From Microbacterium schleiferi (GTDB taxonomy: Bacteria > Actinomycetota > Actinomycetes > Actinomycetales > Microbacteriaceae), in the NCBI RefSeq assembly GCF_020781975.1, contig NZ_JAJGNI010000010.1, positions 39,098 through 103,097 of the forward strand: 64,000 bases of DNA, given 5' to 3'. The notes under the pieces were generated by a model. That model searched no databases. It was not told the origin of the DNA and was given only the letters and a program-made list of their open reading frames with translations. Each line of letters opens with the position of its first letter. The first letter of the stretch is position 1. The translations under genes and the position numbers were made by a program. Below, piece after piece: positions 9,613 through 21,107 of this stretch.

Positions 9613-11436
9613 ATGACCGTTACGCCTTCATCCCCCACGCCCCACCTGTCGACCCTTCGTGCCCTGGGCCGGCTGCTGCCCTTCGCCCGGCCGGTGCTGC
9701 CTCGGCTGGTCCTCGGCGCGGCAAGTGCGATGCTCGCCTCGGTGCTGGCGCTCATGTTTCCGCTCGTGCTCGAGGTGATCGTCGGCGGCCCGATCGCCTC
9801 GGGCGACCCCGGCCAGATCGCGTGGGGCGCGGCGGCGATCCTGGCGCTCGGCCTTGCCGAAGCGGCAATGGTCTGGGCGCGCCGGTGGTTCGTGCTCGCA
9901 CCGTCGACGAGGGTGGAATTCGAGCTGCGGACGACGTTCTATCGCCGACTGCAGCGCCTGCCCGTTGCCTTCCACGACCGCTGGCAGTCCGGTCAGCTGC
10001 TCTCGCGGATGATGCAAGACATCAGCATCATCCGACGCTGGCTCGCGTTCGGTCTCGTGTTGCTGGTGGTCAACGTCCTCACGATCATCGTCGGCGCGGT
10101 CTTGCTGTTCCAGTGGCACTGGTTGCTCGGCGTGATCTTCCTGGTCACCTCCGCGCCCCTCTGGTATGCCGGATACCGCTTCGAGAAGCGATATGGAACT
10201 CTCGCCCGCCAGTCGCAGGACCAGGCCGGAGACCTCGCCACCTCCGTCGAAGAGAGCGTGCACGGCATCCGCGTGCTCAAGGCCTTCGGGCGGGGATCGC
10301 ACGCCCTGCAGAAGTTCGCCCGCCAGGCCGAGACCCTGCGCGAGACCGAGATTCATAAGGCGCGCGCTGTCGGGCTGATCTGGTTCTGGCTGATCCTGCT
10401 TCCTGACATCGCGTTCGCTCTCGCACTCGGTGCCGGTATCGCGCTCATTCAGATGGGTCAGCTGAACGCCGCTGAACTGATCGCATTCTTCGCGATGGCG
10501 ACGGTGCTGCGCTGGCCCATGGAGTCGATCGGATTCCTGTTCTCCTTCCTGCTGGATGCCCGCACCGCCACCGACCGTATCTTCGAGGTGTTCGACGAGG
10601 TCGACACCATCACCGATCCCGAGCAGCCGAAGACCCTTGCCTCTCCTCGCGGTGAGTTGGCGTTCGAGGGCGTCCATTTCCGCTATCAGGACGCGCCGGA
10701 AAGCCAGCGCGACCTGCTCGACGGTGTCGATCTCGTGCTGCGTCCCGGCGAGACGATGGCCCTCGTCGGTCTCACCGGGTCAGGAAAGACGACCCTCACG
10801 ACCCTGCCCACACGGCTCTACGACGTGACCGGCGGCCGGGTGACCCTGGATGGGGTCGACATCCGTGATCTGACTCTCGCAGAGCTGCGTACCCACATCG
10901 GCATGGCGTTTGAGGATGCGACGCTGTTCTCGCAGACCGTGCGCGAGAACGTCTTGCTCGGTCGCGAAGACCTCGTCCCTGGCAGCCCCGAGGCCGAGGC
11001 CGCGCTGCAGGAAGCGCTCGCGGTTGCACAGGCGAGCTTCGTCGACGACCTCCCCGACGGCGTCGACACGGTCATCGGCGAAGAGGGACTCAGCCTGTCT
11101 GGCGGGCAGCGCCAGCGTCTGGCGCTCGCGCGGGCGGTCGCGGCAAAGCCCGCCGTGCTCGTTCTCGATGACCCGCTGTCGGCCCTCGACGTTGACACCG
11201 AGGCTCTCGTGGAGGATGCCCTGCGGCGGGTCCTCGCCAACACGACGGCACTGGTCATCGCGCATCGACCGTCGACGGTGACGCTCGCCGACCGCGTCGC
11301 TCTGCTCGAGGACGGCAAGGTGACGGCGGTGGGGAAGCACTCGGACCTGCTCCGCGAGAGCGAGCACTACCGGTACGTCATCTCGAGCCTGGAAGACGAA
11401 CAAGCCCGCATGCGAGAAAGGGAGGTGACACTGTGA
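9613..11436 (+). CDS. ABC exporter half-transporter with degenerate ATP site (subunit 1)
   Basis: A 607-residue type IV ABC exporter subunit: six transmembrane helices in about residues 20-320, then an ATPase domain. Walker A is GLTGSGKTT (386-394), the signature is LSGGQ (495-499), and Walker B ends D519-D520. The catalytic Glu after Walker B is therefore replaced by Asp. Its partner keeps the Glu but has a degenerate signature, the classical arrangement of heterodimeric multidrug exporters (BmrCD, LmrCD, TM287/288). The ATG follows AAGGA at 9605-9609. The stop overlaps the next start (GTGA). Substrate unknown; drug or lipid export is likely. Confidence 0.9.
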   Translation: MTVTPSSPTPHLSTLRALGRLLPFARPVLPRLVLGAASAMLASVLALMFPLVLEVIVGGPIASGDPGQIAWGAAAILALGLAEAAMVWARRWFVLAPSTRVEFELRTTFYRRLQRLPVAFHDRWQSGQLLSRMMQDISIIRRWLAFGLVLLVVNVLTIIVGAVLLFQWHWLLGVIFLVTSAPLWYAGYRFEKRYGTLARQSQDQAGDLATSVEESVHGIRVLKAFGRGSHALQKFARQAETLRETEIHKARAVGLIWFWLILLPDIAFALALGAGIALIQMGQLNAAELIAFFAMATVLRWPMESIGFLFSFLLDARTATDRIFEVFDEVDTITDPEQPKTLASPRGELAFEGVHFRYQDAPESQRDLLDGVDLVLRPGETMALVGLTGSGKTTLTTLPTRLYDVTGGRVTLDGVDIRDLTLAELRTHIGMAFEDATLFSQTVRENVLLGREDLVPGSPEAEAALQEALAVAQASFVDDLPDGVDTVIGEEGLSLSGGQRQRLALARAVAAKPAVLVLDDPLSALDVDTEALVEDALRRVLANTTALVIAHRPSTVTLADRVALLEDGKVTAVGKHSDLLRESEHYRYVISSLEDEQARMREREVTL

Positions 11437-13250
11437 GCGCCACTGTCGTGGGAACTGCCGGCGAAGACCGGTCAGACTACACGCGGGACGAGAGCCGCGC
11501 CATCCGTCGCCGCTCGCTGCGCCTGCTCGGGTCGCTGATCTCGCCGCTGCGGTGGCAGGTTGTCCTCGCCGGTGTCGTGCTGGTCGTATCGACGGCCCTG
11601 CAGGTAGCGGGCCCCGCGCTGATCGCGTTCGGCATCGACACCGCGCTTCCGCTCGTTCTGGCGCCGCAGACGAACTGGATGCCGACGATCGGGGTCGTCG
11701 CCGTCTACCTCGTCGCCGGGCTCGGCGGCGCGGGCCTCGTGGGCTGGTTCGCGGTCGTTGCGGCTCGCCTCACGCAGGCCGTGATGCTGGATCTTCGCAA
11801 GCGGATCTTCCTGCACACGCAGCGGCTCAGCCTCGAGTTCCACGAGTCCTACACCTCGGGCCGCATCATCTCGCGGCAGACCAGCGACCTGGAATCCATC
11901 CGGGAGCTTCTCGACGGTGGGCTCAACCAACTCGTCTCGGGGCTGCTGTACGGCGGGTTCACGCTGATCGCGCTGCTGCTGCTGGACTGGCAGTCCGGAG
12001 TCATCCTCGCCGTCATGGGAGTTCCGCTGTTCCTGCTGATGCGTTGGTTCTACCGCCGCTCGCAGGCTGTCTACCGTGAGTCACGCGTTATCAGCGCGAA
12101 GCTCATCGTGAAGTTCGTCGAGACCATGACCGGCATCCGTGCCGTCAAGGCGTTCCGCAAGGAGCCGCGCAACGACGATGAGTTCGGAGACGTCGCCGAG
12201 GACTACCGGGACGTCAACATGCGCTCGATCCGCCTGTTCGGCACGTTCGAGCCTGGCCTCATGGCTGTCGCCTCGGTGAGCATTGCCCTGGTCGTGCTGT
12301 GGGGAGGCCTGCGGGTTGCCGACGGGGCGATCGCCATCGGCATCCTGCTGGCAAGCGTCCTCTACGTGCGGAACTTCTTCGCACCTCTGCAGGAGGTCGC
12401 GATGTTCCTGAACTCGTACCAGGCTGCCACTGCGGCGCTTGAGAAGGTCTCGGGGGTGCTGGAGGAGGAGCCGACGGTTCCCGACCCGACCGATGCCGTC
12501 GACCTGTGGACCGCGCGCGGACACGTCGCGTTCGAAGACGTCACGTTCGGGTACGCGGATGACCGCGTCATCCTGCCGCACTTCTCGCTCGACATCCCCG
12601 CAGGGCAGACCATTGCCCTGGTCGGCACGACGGGGGCGGGCAAGTCGACGCTCGCGAAGCTCGTCTCGCGCTTCTACGACCCGACGCGCGGCGCGGTGAC
12701 CCTCGACGGGGTCGACCTGCGGCGCCTGCACCCGAAGGACCTGCGGCGCGCGATCGTCATGGTCACGCAGGAGGCTTACCTGTTCAGCGGCACGGTCGCC
12801 GACAACATCGCGCTCGGGAAGCCCGACGCGACGCTCGACGAGATCGAGTCGGCGGCGAAGGCGGTGGGGGCTGATGCCTTCATCCGGGCTTTGCCCGACG
12901 GCTACGACACCGACGTGAACAAGCGCGGCGGCCGCGTTTCGGCGGGGCAGCGTCAGCTGATCTCGTTCGCGCGGGCGTTCCTCGCAAACCCGGCGGTGCT
13001 GATTCTCGACGAAGCGACGGCTTCGCTCGACATCCCGTCAGAGCGGGCGATTCAGGATGCCTTGCAGACGCTCCTGGCAGACCGCACGGCGATCATCATC
13101 GCGCACCGCCTGTCGACTGTGGCCATCGCCGACCGGGTGCTGGTCATGGAGCACGGCAGGATCATCGAGGACGACACCCCCGAGACGCTGATCGCGGGAA
13201 CGGGCAAGTTCGCGCAGCTCCATGCGGCGTGGCGGGAGTCGCTGGTCTGA
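11433..13250 (+). CDS. ABC exporter half-transporter with consensus Walker B (subunit 2)
   Basis: Partner of the preceding gene: 605 residues, six transmembrane helices then an ATPase domain. Walker A is TTGAGKST (399-406) and Walker B ends D526-E527 with the catalytic Glu intact, but the signature is SAGQ (503-506) instead of SGGQ. Pairing its Walker A/B with the partner's LSGGQ gives one competent ATP site and one degenerate site. GTG at 11433 overlaps the upstream stop by 4 bp and has a GGGAGGTG binding site, so the two chains are made in equal amounts. Confidence 0.9.
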   Translation: MSATVVGTAGEDRSDYTRDESRAIRRRSLRLLGSLISPLRWQVVLAGVVLVVSTALQVAGPALIAFGIDTALPLVLAPQTNWMPTIGVVAVYLVAGLGGAGLVGWFAVVAARLTQAVMLDLRKRIFLHTQRLSLEFHESYTSGRIISRQTSDLESIRELLDGGLNQLVSGLLYGGFTLIALLLLDWQSGVILAVMGVPLFLLMRWFYRRSQAVYRESRVISAKLIVKFVETMTGIRAVKAFRKEPRNDDEFGDVAEDYRDVNMRSIRLFGTFEPGLMAVASVSIALVVLWGGLRVADGAIAIGILLASVLYVRNFFAPLQEVAMFLNSYQAATAALEKVSGVLEEEPTVPDPTDAVDLWTARGHVAFEDVTFGYADDRVILPHFSLDIPAGQTIALVGTTGAGKSTLAKLVSRFYDPTRGAVTLDGVDLRRLHPKDLRRAIVMVTQEAYLFSGTVADNIALGKPDATLDEIESAAKAVGADAFIRALPDGYDTDVNKRGGRVSAGQRQLISFARAFLANPAVLILDEATASLDIPSERAIQDALQTLLADRTAIIIAHRLSTVAIADRVLVMEHGRIIEDDTPETLIAGTGKFAQLHAAWRESLV

Positions 13251-13269
13251 CGATGCCGAAAAAGGCGAC

Positions 13270-13303
13270 GGGGCCTCGGTGGGGGAGGGGAATCCGAGGC
13301 CCC
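13270..13303. terminator. Two-way terminator hairpin between exporter and GNAT gene
   Basis: Perfect 10-bp arms 13270-13279 (GGGGCCTCGG) and 13294-13303 with a 14-nt purine-rich loop. A weaker hairpin with AGCCCC/GGGGCT arms follows at about 13318-13336. Both lie between the tail-to-tail ends of the exporter operon and the acetyltransferase gene. Confidence 0.65.
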
Positions 13304-13362
13304 GCCGCCAGCCGACAAGCCCCTCGGGTGGGGGCTGAATACTGAGGGTGGGACTCGCCGGA

Positions 13363-13815
13363 TCAGAGCCGGATCTCGGCGACGATCTCACCGTACTCGG
13401 TTTCGCCCACCGGTGTGAAGCCAACGCGCTCGAAGAATGCCTGCGGCCCCTCTTCGCCCGCCCCATAGATGACGTTCACGTGATCGACGCCGTGCTTTCG
13501 CGCTTCTGCGAGCAGGCTTTCGACAGCGAATCGACCGATCCCGCGACCCTGGTCGTCGGCGTCCACGTTGATCCGCCACAGCACCGACCGGAAGTACTCC
13601 GACACGCTGTCGCCGTCGAAATTCGCGCTGATGAACCCGACCACGTCGTCGCCGTCGAGCACGACCCGCTGCCACATGGTCTGTGGATCGACATCCCCGG
13701 CCGCCACCTCGTAGCTTTCGGGGGCGAGAAACTCAGCCTGCCCGGGCTTGAGCGACATATTGTTGACAGCTTCCACCGTGGCGGCGGACAGTTCAGCAAG
13801 TCGCAGTTCGGCCAT
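13363..13815 (-). CDS. GNAT-family N-acetyltransferase
   Basis: A 150-residue acyl-CoA-dependent acetyltransferase. The acetyl-CoA loop reads DQGRGIGRFAV (the Q/RxxGxG/A motif A), followed by AFFERVGF, a typical motif B. The substrate cannot be told. ATG at 13815 is chosen because the usual GNAT beta-1 strand starts right after it; the frame is open to another ATG at 13851. No clear ribosome binding site is seen for either. It is read divergently from icd. Confidence 0.8.
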   Translation of the reverse strand: MAELRLAELSAATVEAVNNMSLKPGQAEFLAPESYEVAAGDVDPQTMWQRVVLDGDDVVGFISANFDGDSVSEYFRSVLWRINVDADDQGRGIGRFAVESLLAEARKHGVDHVNVIYGAGEEGPQAFFERVGFTPVGETEYGEIVAEIRL

Positions 13816-13877
13816 GTCACACAGGCTAGCCGGGATGCCGCGGTTCAGCATCCCGGGGCACCCTTTTCGGGGGAATT

Positions 13878-13895
13878 TATCTTGATATCGAGATA
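13878..13895. promoter_or_regulatory. 18-bp operator-like inverted repeat upstream of icd
   Basis: TATCTTGATATCGAGATA is a palindrome with a single mismatched pair, centred about 64 bp before the icd start and 71 bp before the divergent GNAT gene. Its size and AT-rich content in a GC-rich genome suit a homodimeric regulator such as a MarR or TetR type. Which protein binds, and which gene it controls, cannot be seen. A TAGGCT at 13911-13916 is a possible -10 for icd. Confidence 0.45.
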
Positions 13896-13949
13896 GTTAG
13901 GCCGGTGCGGTAGGCTCGTGCGCGGCCCCCGAGCGGAAAGATCAGGCGA

Positions 13950-16169
<2,220 letters not shown>

Positions 16170-16181
16170 TCCACTCTGACT

Positions 16182-16211
16182 CGGGCGGCTCCGCTTCTGC
16201 GGGGCGGCCCG
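16182..16211. terminator. Terminator hairpin between icd and kinase gene
   Basis: Stem 16182-16194 pairs with 16199-16211 over 13 positions with one G-T wobble and one G-G mismatch, closed by a TTCT loop. It starts 12 nt after the icd stop and lies 24 nt before the end of the convergent kinase gene, so it can serve both. Confidence 0.6.
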
Positions 16212-16235
16212 ACGTCGTTTCCGGGCGTGCCCGGG

Positions 16236-17156
16236 CTAGGCGCGGGCCGACCAGGTGAGGGGGGCGAGCGGGTGATCGGCGGGCAGGTCGATGAGGGCCT
16301 CGACGCCGTCGATGCCGATCCCGGCGGGCTCCACGATCCGCGCATCCGGTCGCCCATTCACCAGCGCCCGCGTGAACTCCTCGCGCAGCGCCTCGGAACG
16401 GAAGACCCCGCCGATCGCGCACACCGCCGGTTCGGCGTCGACGCGACGCAGCGCCGTGAGCGCGCTCTCTGCCAGCAGGTCCCCGGCACGGCGCAGGATG
16501 TCGAGAGCCACCGCATCCCCGTCCGCGCCTGCCCGTGCGACCTCGGCCGCGAAGGACGCGACGATGCTCACCCGGGCGGGGTCTGCCTGCAGATCGATGT
16601 AGGCCTGCTCGAGATCTGGCCAACGCCCGCGGACGGCATCCGTGAGCGCCGTCGCTGTGCCTCGACCATCGTGGTCGCGCATCGCGGCGACCAGCGCTTC
16701 GCGTCCGAGCCAAAAGCCGCTGCCGGCGTCTCCCATGAGGTAGCCCCAGCCGTCGACGCGCGCGGCGCCGCCGGGGCCGACACCGAGAGTCACGACCCCC
16801 GTTCCCGCCGCGACGACGGCACCGTGCGCGGTGCCGCGGGCGCCGAGGTAGGAGGTCGTCGCATCATGCGCGACGACGGCGTGTGCGGCCCCGGCGCTGC
16901 GCACCAGCGCCGCGACAGCAGCCGGAGTCGTTTCGCCGTCGGTAAGGCCCGAAACTCCCGCCGCGAGGTGACGGATGTCGAGGTCGAACTCGTCCGCGAT
17001 CTGTCGCGCCGCCAGACCGATCTGCGGGAGCACCGGCTGGTCGGTGCGAACGCCCGGCAGCAGGGCCTCACCGACGGATTGGTCAGTGCGCACGCGCACC
17101 TTCATGCCGGTCTGGCCGGCGTCGATCGCGACGACGGCAGCGGTGCGAGAGCTCAC
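16236..17156 (-). CDS. BadF/BadG-type sugar kinase, probable N-acetylglucosamine kinase
   Basis: A 306-residue ASKHA-fold kinase: phosphate-1 motif AIDAGQTGMKVRV near the N-terminus, GTGVVTLGV and GWGYLMGDAGSGFWLG in the middle, and an adenosine-binding IGGVF segment late. This family includes GlcNAc kinase (NAGK) and glucosamine kinases, and the surrounding nagA, nagB and hexosaminidase genes support an amino-sugar substrate. The start GTG overlaps the stop of the upstream esterase gene by 4 bp, so they form an operon read away from the ROK repressor. A second, unrelated kinase lies at 22929-23858. Confidence 0.78.
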   Translation of the reverse strand: MSSRTAAVVAIDAGQTGMKVRVRTDQSVGEALLPGVRTDQPVLPQIGLAARQIADEFDLDIRHLAAGVSGLTDGETTPAAVAALVRSAGAAHAVVAHDATTSYLGARGTAHGAVVAAGTGVVTLGVGPGGAARVDGWGYLMGDAGSGFWLGREALVAAMRDHDGRGTATALTDAVRGRWPDLEQAYIDLQADPARVSIVASFAAEVARAGADGDAVALDILRRAGDLLAESALTALRRVDAEPAVCAIGGVFRSEALREEFTRALVNGRPDARIVEPAGIGIDGVEALIDLPADHPLAPLTWSARA

Positions 17157-18127
17157 TGGATGCCCAGTTCAGCGAGGAACGCGGCCTGCTGGGTCCACTG
17201 GTGCGCACCGCCGCCCTCGTGGTCGTTGAACTCGTAGGCCACGATGCGCTTGGTTTCGTGAGCGAACGCGTTGAAGGCCGCATACACCGTCGAGGGTGGG
17301 CAGGTGAAGTCCATGAGTGCGACCGAGAAGAGCCCCGGTGCACTCGCACGGCGTGCCATCGAGACGCCGTCGAAGTAGCTGAGCGTCCTGAAGGTGTGCT
17401 CCCGGGCGTCCCGGTGCACGCTGAGGTACCGCACGAGTTCCTGGTAGGGGTCGCGGTCGGTCAGCCCGACGGCCCGGGAGAAGTGGCAGAGGAACGGCAC
17501 GTCGGGCATGACGGCGACGAGTCCTTCCGACAGTGCGCCGGCAGCGAGGGCGATACCACCACCTTGGCTGCCGCCGGTGACGGCAAGGCGATCCGCGTCG
17601 ATCTGGGGAAGCATGCGGATGGCGTCAACCGCACGGACGGCATCCGTGAAAACCCGGCGGTAGTAGTAGTCGGCCGGGTCATCTATTCCGCGGGTCATGT
17701 ATCCGTTGGTTGCGGCGCCGGTGCCGTGCGGGTCGGGAGTCTCGCCGCCAGTGCCCCACGTCGAGCCCTGGCCGCGCGTGTCCATGATCAGGTGCGCGTA
17801 GCCGGCCGCCGACCACGCAAGCCGCTCGGAGGGGAGGCCCCGTCCGCCGCCGTATCCGATGTACTCGACCACCGCGGGAAGCGGGGCGGTTGCGCCGGCG
17901 GGTACCAGCAGCCAGGCCTTGATCGGGTCGCCGCCGAAACCCGCGAACGACACATCGAACACGTCGACCGACCGCAGCGCCGAGTCGACAGGAGTCAGTC
18001 GCGGCTCCCAGCCCGCGACGCGGGATTCCTCGAGCGTGATGGCCCAGAAGGCGTCGAAGTCTGTGGGTTCGTTGATCTGCGGGACATAGGCCTCGAGCTC
18101 AGCGGCGGAGAGGTCGAAGTAGGGCAC
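17153..18127 (-). CDS. CE7-family acetyl esterase (acetylxylan esterase / cephalosporin C deacetylase)
   Basis: A 324-residue alpha/beta hydrolase with all CE7 markers: RGQGS, the nucleophile elbow GGSQGGG and a C-terminal His in the DHEGGGAH segment. Family members remove acetyl groups from short xylo-oligosaccharides and antibiotics. No signal peptide is visible, so it acts on imported material. In this amino-sugar locus it may process acetylated oligosaccharides entering with the ABC importer, but that is inference. GTG at 18127 is chosen for its AAAGGAAG binding site and because conserved CE7 sequence starts there; the longer frame runs into the promoter region. Confidence 0.85.
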   Translation of the reverse strand: MPYFDLSAAELEAYVPQINEPTDFDAFWAITLEESRVAGWEPRLTPVDSALRSVDVFDVSFAGFGGDPIKAWLLVPAGATAPLPAVVEYIGYGGGRGLPSERLAWSAAGYAHLIMDTRGQGSTWGTGGETPDPHGTGAATNGYMTRGIDDPADYYYRRVFTDAVRAVDAIRMLPQIDADRLAVTGGSQGGGIALAAGALSEGLVAVMPDVPFLCHFSRAVGLTDRDPYQELVRYLSVHRDAREHTFRTLSYFDGVSMARRASAPGLFSVALMDFTCPPSTVYAAFNAFAHETKRIVAYEFNDHEGGGAHQWTQQAAFLAELGIQ

Positions 18128-18250
18128 GCTGCTTCCTTTCCGGGCGGTGCACGAGCGCCCTTGGCATGTTACGGCTCCTGCCCGGTCGACGATTGATCCG
18201 ACCTGCGCACGGCGACGATGTGACACCGCATTCATCCGGTCGCCGCGCCC

Positions 18251-18287
18251 CAAGCGCATGTAACGGTTTTGTAAACTGTCCGTCCAA
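18251..18287 (-). promoter_or_regulatory. Promoter and internal operator for the esterase-kinase operon
   Basis: Read on the minus strand, TTGGAC (18282-18287) and TTACAT (18258-18263) are separated by 18 nt and make a reasonable -35/-10 pair. The spacer contains a dyad of the form ACnGTTTnnnAAACnGT (18263-18279), well placed for repression. It lies 33 bp from the ROK-gene operator, so one regulator could control both directions. Confidence 0.45.
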
Positions 18288-18301
18288 ATTCGGTCACGCC
18301 C

Positions 18302-18336
18302 TTGCAGTTCTTTTGTTCGTAAGGTCTACTAACAAA
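18302..18336 (+). promoter_or_regulatory. Promoter and 25-bp operator of the ROK regulator gene
   Basis: TTGCAG (18302-18307) and TCTACT (18325-18330) are 17 nt apart. Over them lies an inverted repeat, TTTGTTCGTA (18312-18321) and TACTAACAAA (18327-18336), with 9 of 10 positions matching and a 5-nt centre. The repeat ends one base before the ATG, so the transcript is probably leaderless and autorepressed. The half-site TTTGTTAG recurs upstream of the hexosaminidase gene. Confidence 0.55.
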
Positions 18337-18337
18337 C

Positions 18338-19570
18338 ATGACTGCATCGGAAGTGCAGCGCGGCTCTTCCACGGGGCCCGCGCACACCCTCATGGCTCGT
18401 GGCGCCCAGCCCACGGCGTCCACGGATGCCGCAGCTGTCGCTTCAGACACGGTGCAGCGCCGCAGTCTTCGCCGGGCAAAGGTGCTGCCCGAGCACGCCC
18501 GTGCCCACAATCGCTCCCTCGTTCTCCAGACGCTCTTCCATGACGGCGCCATGAGTCGGGCTGACCTTTCCCGGGAGACGGGGCTGACACGCGTCACAAT
18601 CTCCGACCTCGTCGCCGAGCTCATCGGTGACGGCCTGGTTGCTGAGCTCGGCGTTCGCGAAGCGTCGGGTCCGGGCAAGCCCGCGATGGTTGTCGACCTC
18701 GATCGTGCGGGCCACCGAATCCTCGGCATGGATCTCTCCGGCCCCGACACGTTCCTCGGCGCGATCCTCACCCTCGACGGCGATATCGTCGCTCGCCACG
18801 AGATTGCGGCACCGCGCGGGGCAGAACATGCCCGGGATGCGGTGATCGAGCTGGCACGGCACCTGGTCGCCGATGCCCACGCCCCGGTCCTCGGAATCGG
18901 TGTCGGCTCTCCCGGCGTCGTCGACAACGACGGTGTCGTGCTCAGCGCTCCCGGCCTCGGCTGGACGCAGCTGCCGCTGCGCAGCATCCTCGAGGATGCC
19001 CTCGGGCTGCCGGTGCTCGTGGCAAACGACGCGAACGCCGCCGTTCTAGCCGAATACACCTTCGGTGGTGCGCGCGACGACGTCGTGCTCGTGAAGGTCG
19101 GACGCGGCGTCGGGTCGGGACTGGTATCGGCCGGTCAGCCCATGCGCGGTGCGCACTTCGCGGCGGGCGAGATCGGACACGTCACCGTGGGCACCGACGG
19201 CGGCCCACAGTGCGCGTGCGGCAAAGTCGGATGCCTCGAGGCGTGGCTATCGGTGCCCGCCTTGACGGCTCGCATGGCGGATGCCGAGACTCCCGCGGAC
19301 CGTGAGCAGCAGCTGCGCGACGCCGGTGAACGCCTGGGCATCGCGCTCGCGCCCATCGTCGGTGCGCTCGATGTCTCCGAGATCGTGCTCTCGGGTCCCG
19401 ATGAACTTCTCGCCGGTCCTCTCGCAGAGGCAACGGTCGAGACGATCCGCACTCGCACGCTAGCCCGGTTCCATGACGGCGTGCGCGTTCGGATGACGGC
19501 GCAAGGCCAGGACATCGTTCTGCGCGGAGCTGCCGTCATGGTCCTGTCAGGCCAGCTCGGGGTGTCGTAA
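18338..19570 (+). CDS. ROK-family transcriptional repressor
   Basis: A 410-residue regulator: a disordered N-terminus, a winged helix-turn-helix at about residues 55-115 (SRADLSRETGLTRVTISDLV), then a ROK sugar-binding domain with the zinc site GEIGHV and CACGKVGC. The family includes NagC, XylR and Mlc. Its place between the esterase-kinase operon and the ABC importer suggests it controls the amino-sugar locus and is released by a sugar or sugar phosphate. The substrate-binding protein gene begins 79 bp downstream on the same strand. Confidence 0.9.
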   Translation: MTASEVQRGSSTGPAHTLMARGAQPTASTDAAAVASDTVQRRSLRRAKVLPEHARAHNRSLVLQTLFHDGAMSRADLSRETGLTRVTISDLVAELIGDGLVAELGVREASGPGKPAMVVDLDRAGHRILGMDLSGPDTFLGAILTLDGDIVARHEIAAPRGAEHARDAVIELARHLVADAHAPVLGIGVGSPGVVDNDGVVLSAPGLGWTQLPLRSILEDALGLPVLVANDANAAVLAEYTFGGARDDVVLVKVGRGVGSGLVSAGQPMRGAHFAAGEIGHVTVGTDGGPQCACGKVGCLEAWLSVPALTARMADAETPADREQQLRDAGERLGIALAPIVGALDVSEIVLSGPDELLAGPLAEATVETIRTRTLARFHDGVRVRMTAQGQDIVLRGAAVMVLSGQLGVS

Positions 19571-19600
19571 CCGCCGCCCCAACCATTCCCCCCACCGGAT

Positions 19601-19614
19601 AGGTCGCCCGACCT
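19601..19614. promoter_or_regulatory. Small perfect palindrome before the substrate-binding protein gene
   Basis: AGGTCG-CC-CGACCT, 36 bp before the ATG at 19650. It may be a regulator half-site pair or an mRNA hairpin; nothing decides between these. Confidence 0.25.
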
Positions 19615-19649
19615 CTTCCGAACACCAGAGAAACACGAAGGAAGACACC

Positions 19650-20921
19650 ATGAAGAAGACGCTCGGAGCCGTCGCCCTCGCGGGCGCCTCGGCGCTCGTG
19701 CTGGCCGGCTGTGCCGGCGGTGCCCCCGCGGAGCCCGAAACGGGCGACATCACGGTGTGGCTCGTCGGCGCCGACACGCCCCAGACCGCTCGTGACTACC
19801 TAAAGCAGACCTTCGAGTCCGAGAACGAGGGCTGGACGCTCACGATCGAAGAGAAGACGTGGGCTGACGTGTCGGACACGTACACCGCCGCACTGTCGTC
19901 GAACGACTCTCCGGATGTCGTCGAGGTTGGCAACACGCAGGCACTGGGCTTCGCGGATGCCGGCCTGTTCCTGGACATCTCCGACATTCAGGACCAGCTC
20001 GGCGGTTCGGACCTGCTGCCCGGACTCGTCGAGGCTGGCACGTACGAGGGATCGCTCTACGCCGCGCCCTACTACGCGGGCGGCCGGATCGTCTTCTACA
20101 GCCCGATGATGGTCGACGAGGTCCCCGCGACCCTCGATGAGTACGTTGCCGAGGGCGTCGCGCTGACCACCGACACGGTCTCGGGCATCTACGCACCCGG
20201 CAAGGACTGGTACAACGCGCTTCCCTATATCTGGGCCTTCGGCGGCGAGATCGCCGTTCAGGACGGCGACACGTGGGACGCACAGTTCTCGAGCCCCGAG
20301 AGCCTCGAGGGTCTCAACCTCCTGCAGACGGTGTATCAGGACGCCACTGTCGCGCCGGCCGACGGCAACGAGCTGATGGCAAACATTGCCTTCTGCAACG
20401 GCGAGGCCGGGTTCATTTCAAGCCCCGCATGGGCCGCCGGAAACCTGACGGGTGCGTGGCCGTGGGCCGATGAGGACGCCGGGCAGAACTCCGAAGGGTG
20501 CCCCGACACCTATGCAGCCGACCTCGGCGCGTTCGCGCTGCCGGGCCTCGAAGCCGGCGAGACCGCCCCGATCTTCGCGGGCGGATCCAACGTAGCCGTC
20601 GCCACGAAGAGCGCCGCGCCGACGAAGGCAAAGGCAGCCCTCGAGATCATGCTCTCCGAGGACTACCAGAAGCTTCTCGCTGAGCAGGGCCTCACGCCCG
20701 GAATCATCTCGGCCGCCTCCGCTCTGCCGGACACCCCGATCGCCCAGGCCCAGGCTGCGGCTCTTGCCAACTCGAAGGGGACGCCGGCCAGCCCGAACTG
20801 GGCCGAGGTCGAGGCTGCCCAGATCATCCCTGACGCTCTGGTGCGCATCGCTCAGGGCGAGGACGTCGAGGCTGTAGCCACCGCGCTCGACGAGCAGATC
20901 GAGGCCATCCTCAACCAGTGA
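19650..20921 (+). CDS. Sugar ABC transporter substrate-binding lipoprotein
   Basis: A 423-residue extracytoplasmic solute-binding protein (family 1). The signal peptide has a Lys-Lys start, a hydrophobic core and a VLAGC lipobox (Cys near residue 21). The mature part has the two-lobe pattern with Trp/Tyr-rich stretches such as WYNALPYIWAFGGEI and GFISSPAWAAGN that bind sugars. Family members in chitin users bind chitobiose or GlcNAc, and the neighbours favour that. An AAGGAAG site precedes the ATG. No ATPase gene is in the locus, so a shared MsiK-like ATPase encoded elsewhere is expected. Confidence 0.88.
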   Translation: MKKTLGAVALAGASALVLAGCAGGAPAEPETGDITVWLVGADTPQTARDYLKQTFESENEGWTLTIEEKTWADVSDTYTAALSSNDSPDVVEVGNTQALGFADAGLFLDISDIQDQLGGSDLLPGLVEAGTYEGSLYAAPYYAGGRIVFYSPMMVDEVPATLDEYVAEGVALTTDTVSGIYAPGKDWYNALPYIWAFGGEIAVQDGDTWDAQFSSPESLEGLNLLQTVYQDATVAPADGNELMANIAFCNGEAGFISSPAWAAGNLTGAWPWADEDAGQNSEGCPDTYAADLGAFALPGLEAGETAPIFAGGSNVAVATKSAAPTKAKAALEIMLSEDYQKLLAEQGLTPGIISAASALPDTPIAQAQAAALANSKGTPASPNWAEVEAAQIIPDALVRIAQGEDVEAVATALDEQIEAILNQ

Positions 20922-20930
20922 TCGACGGAT

Positions 20931-20960
20931 GCCGCCGCGCGGGCCTCCCCGCGCGGCGGC
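20931..20960 (+). terminator. Perfect 12-bp hairpin after the substrate-binding protein gene
   Basis: GCCGCCGCGCGG (20931-20942) pairs exactly with 20949-20960 across a 6-nt loop. Such hairpins between binding-protein and permease genes often protect the upstream mRNA or end part of the transcripts, giving more binding protein than permease. Bases 20961-21107 hold no gene. Confidence 0.55.
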
Positions 20961-21107
20961 ACCCCGACCACGTGCCCGATGGCTCCGTCCGATGCATGAG
21001 TTTCCCGGTCGTGCACCGAACCGAGTGATCGGACCATCCGTCCGTGATGATCGACGCATGCCGTCGTTCGTCGTACCCGCCATCCGCCGCAGAAAGGAGG
21101 GATCGCC

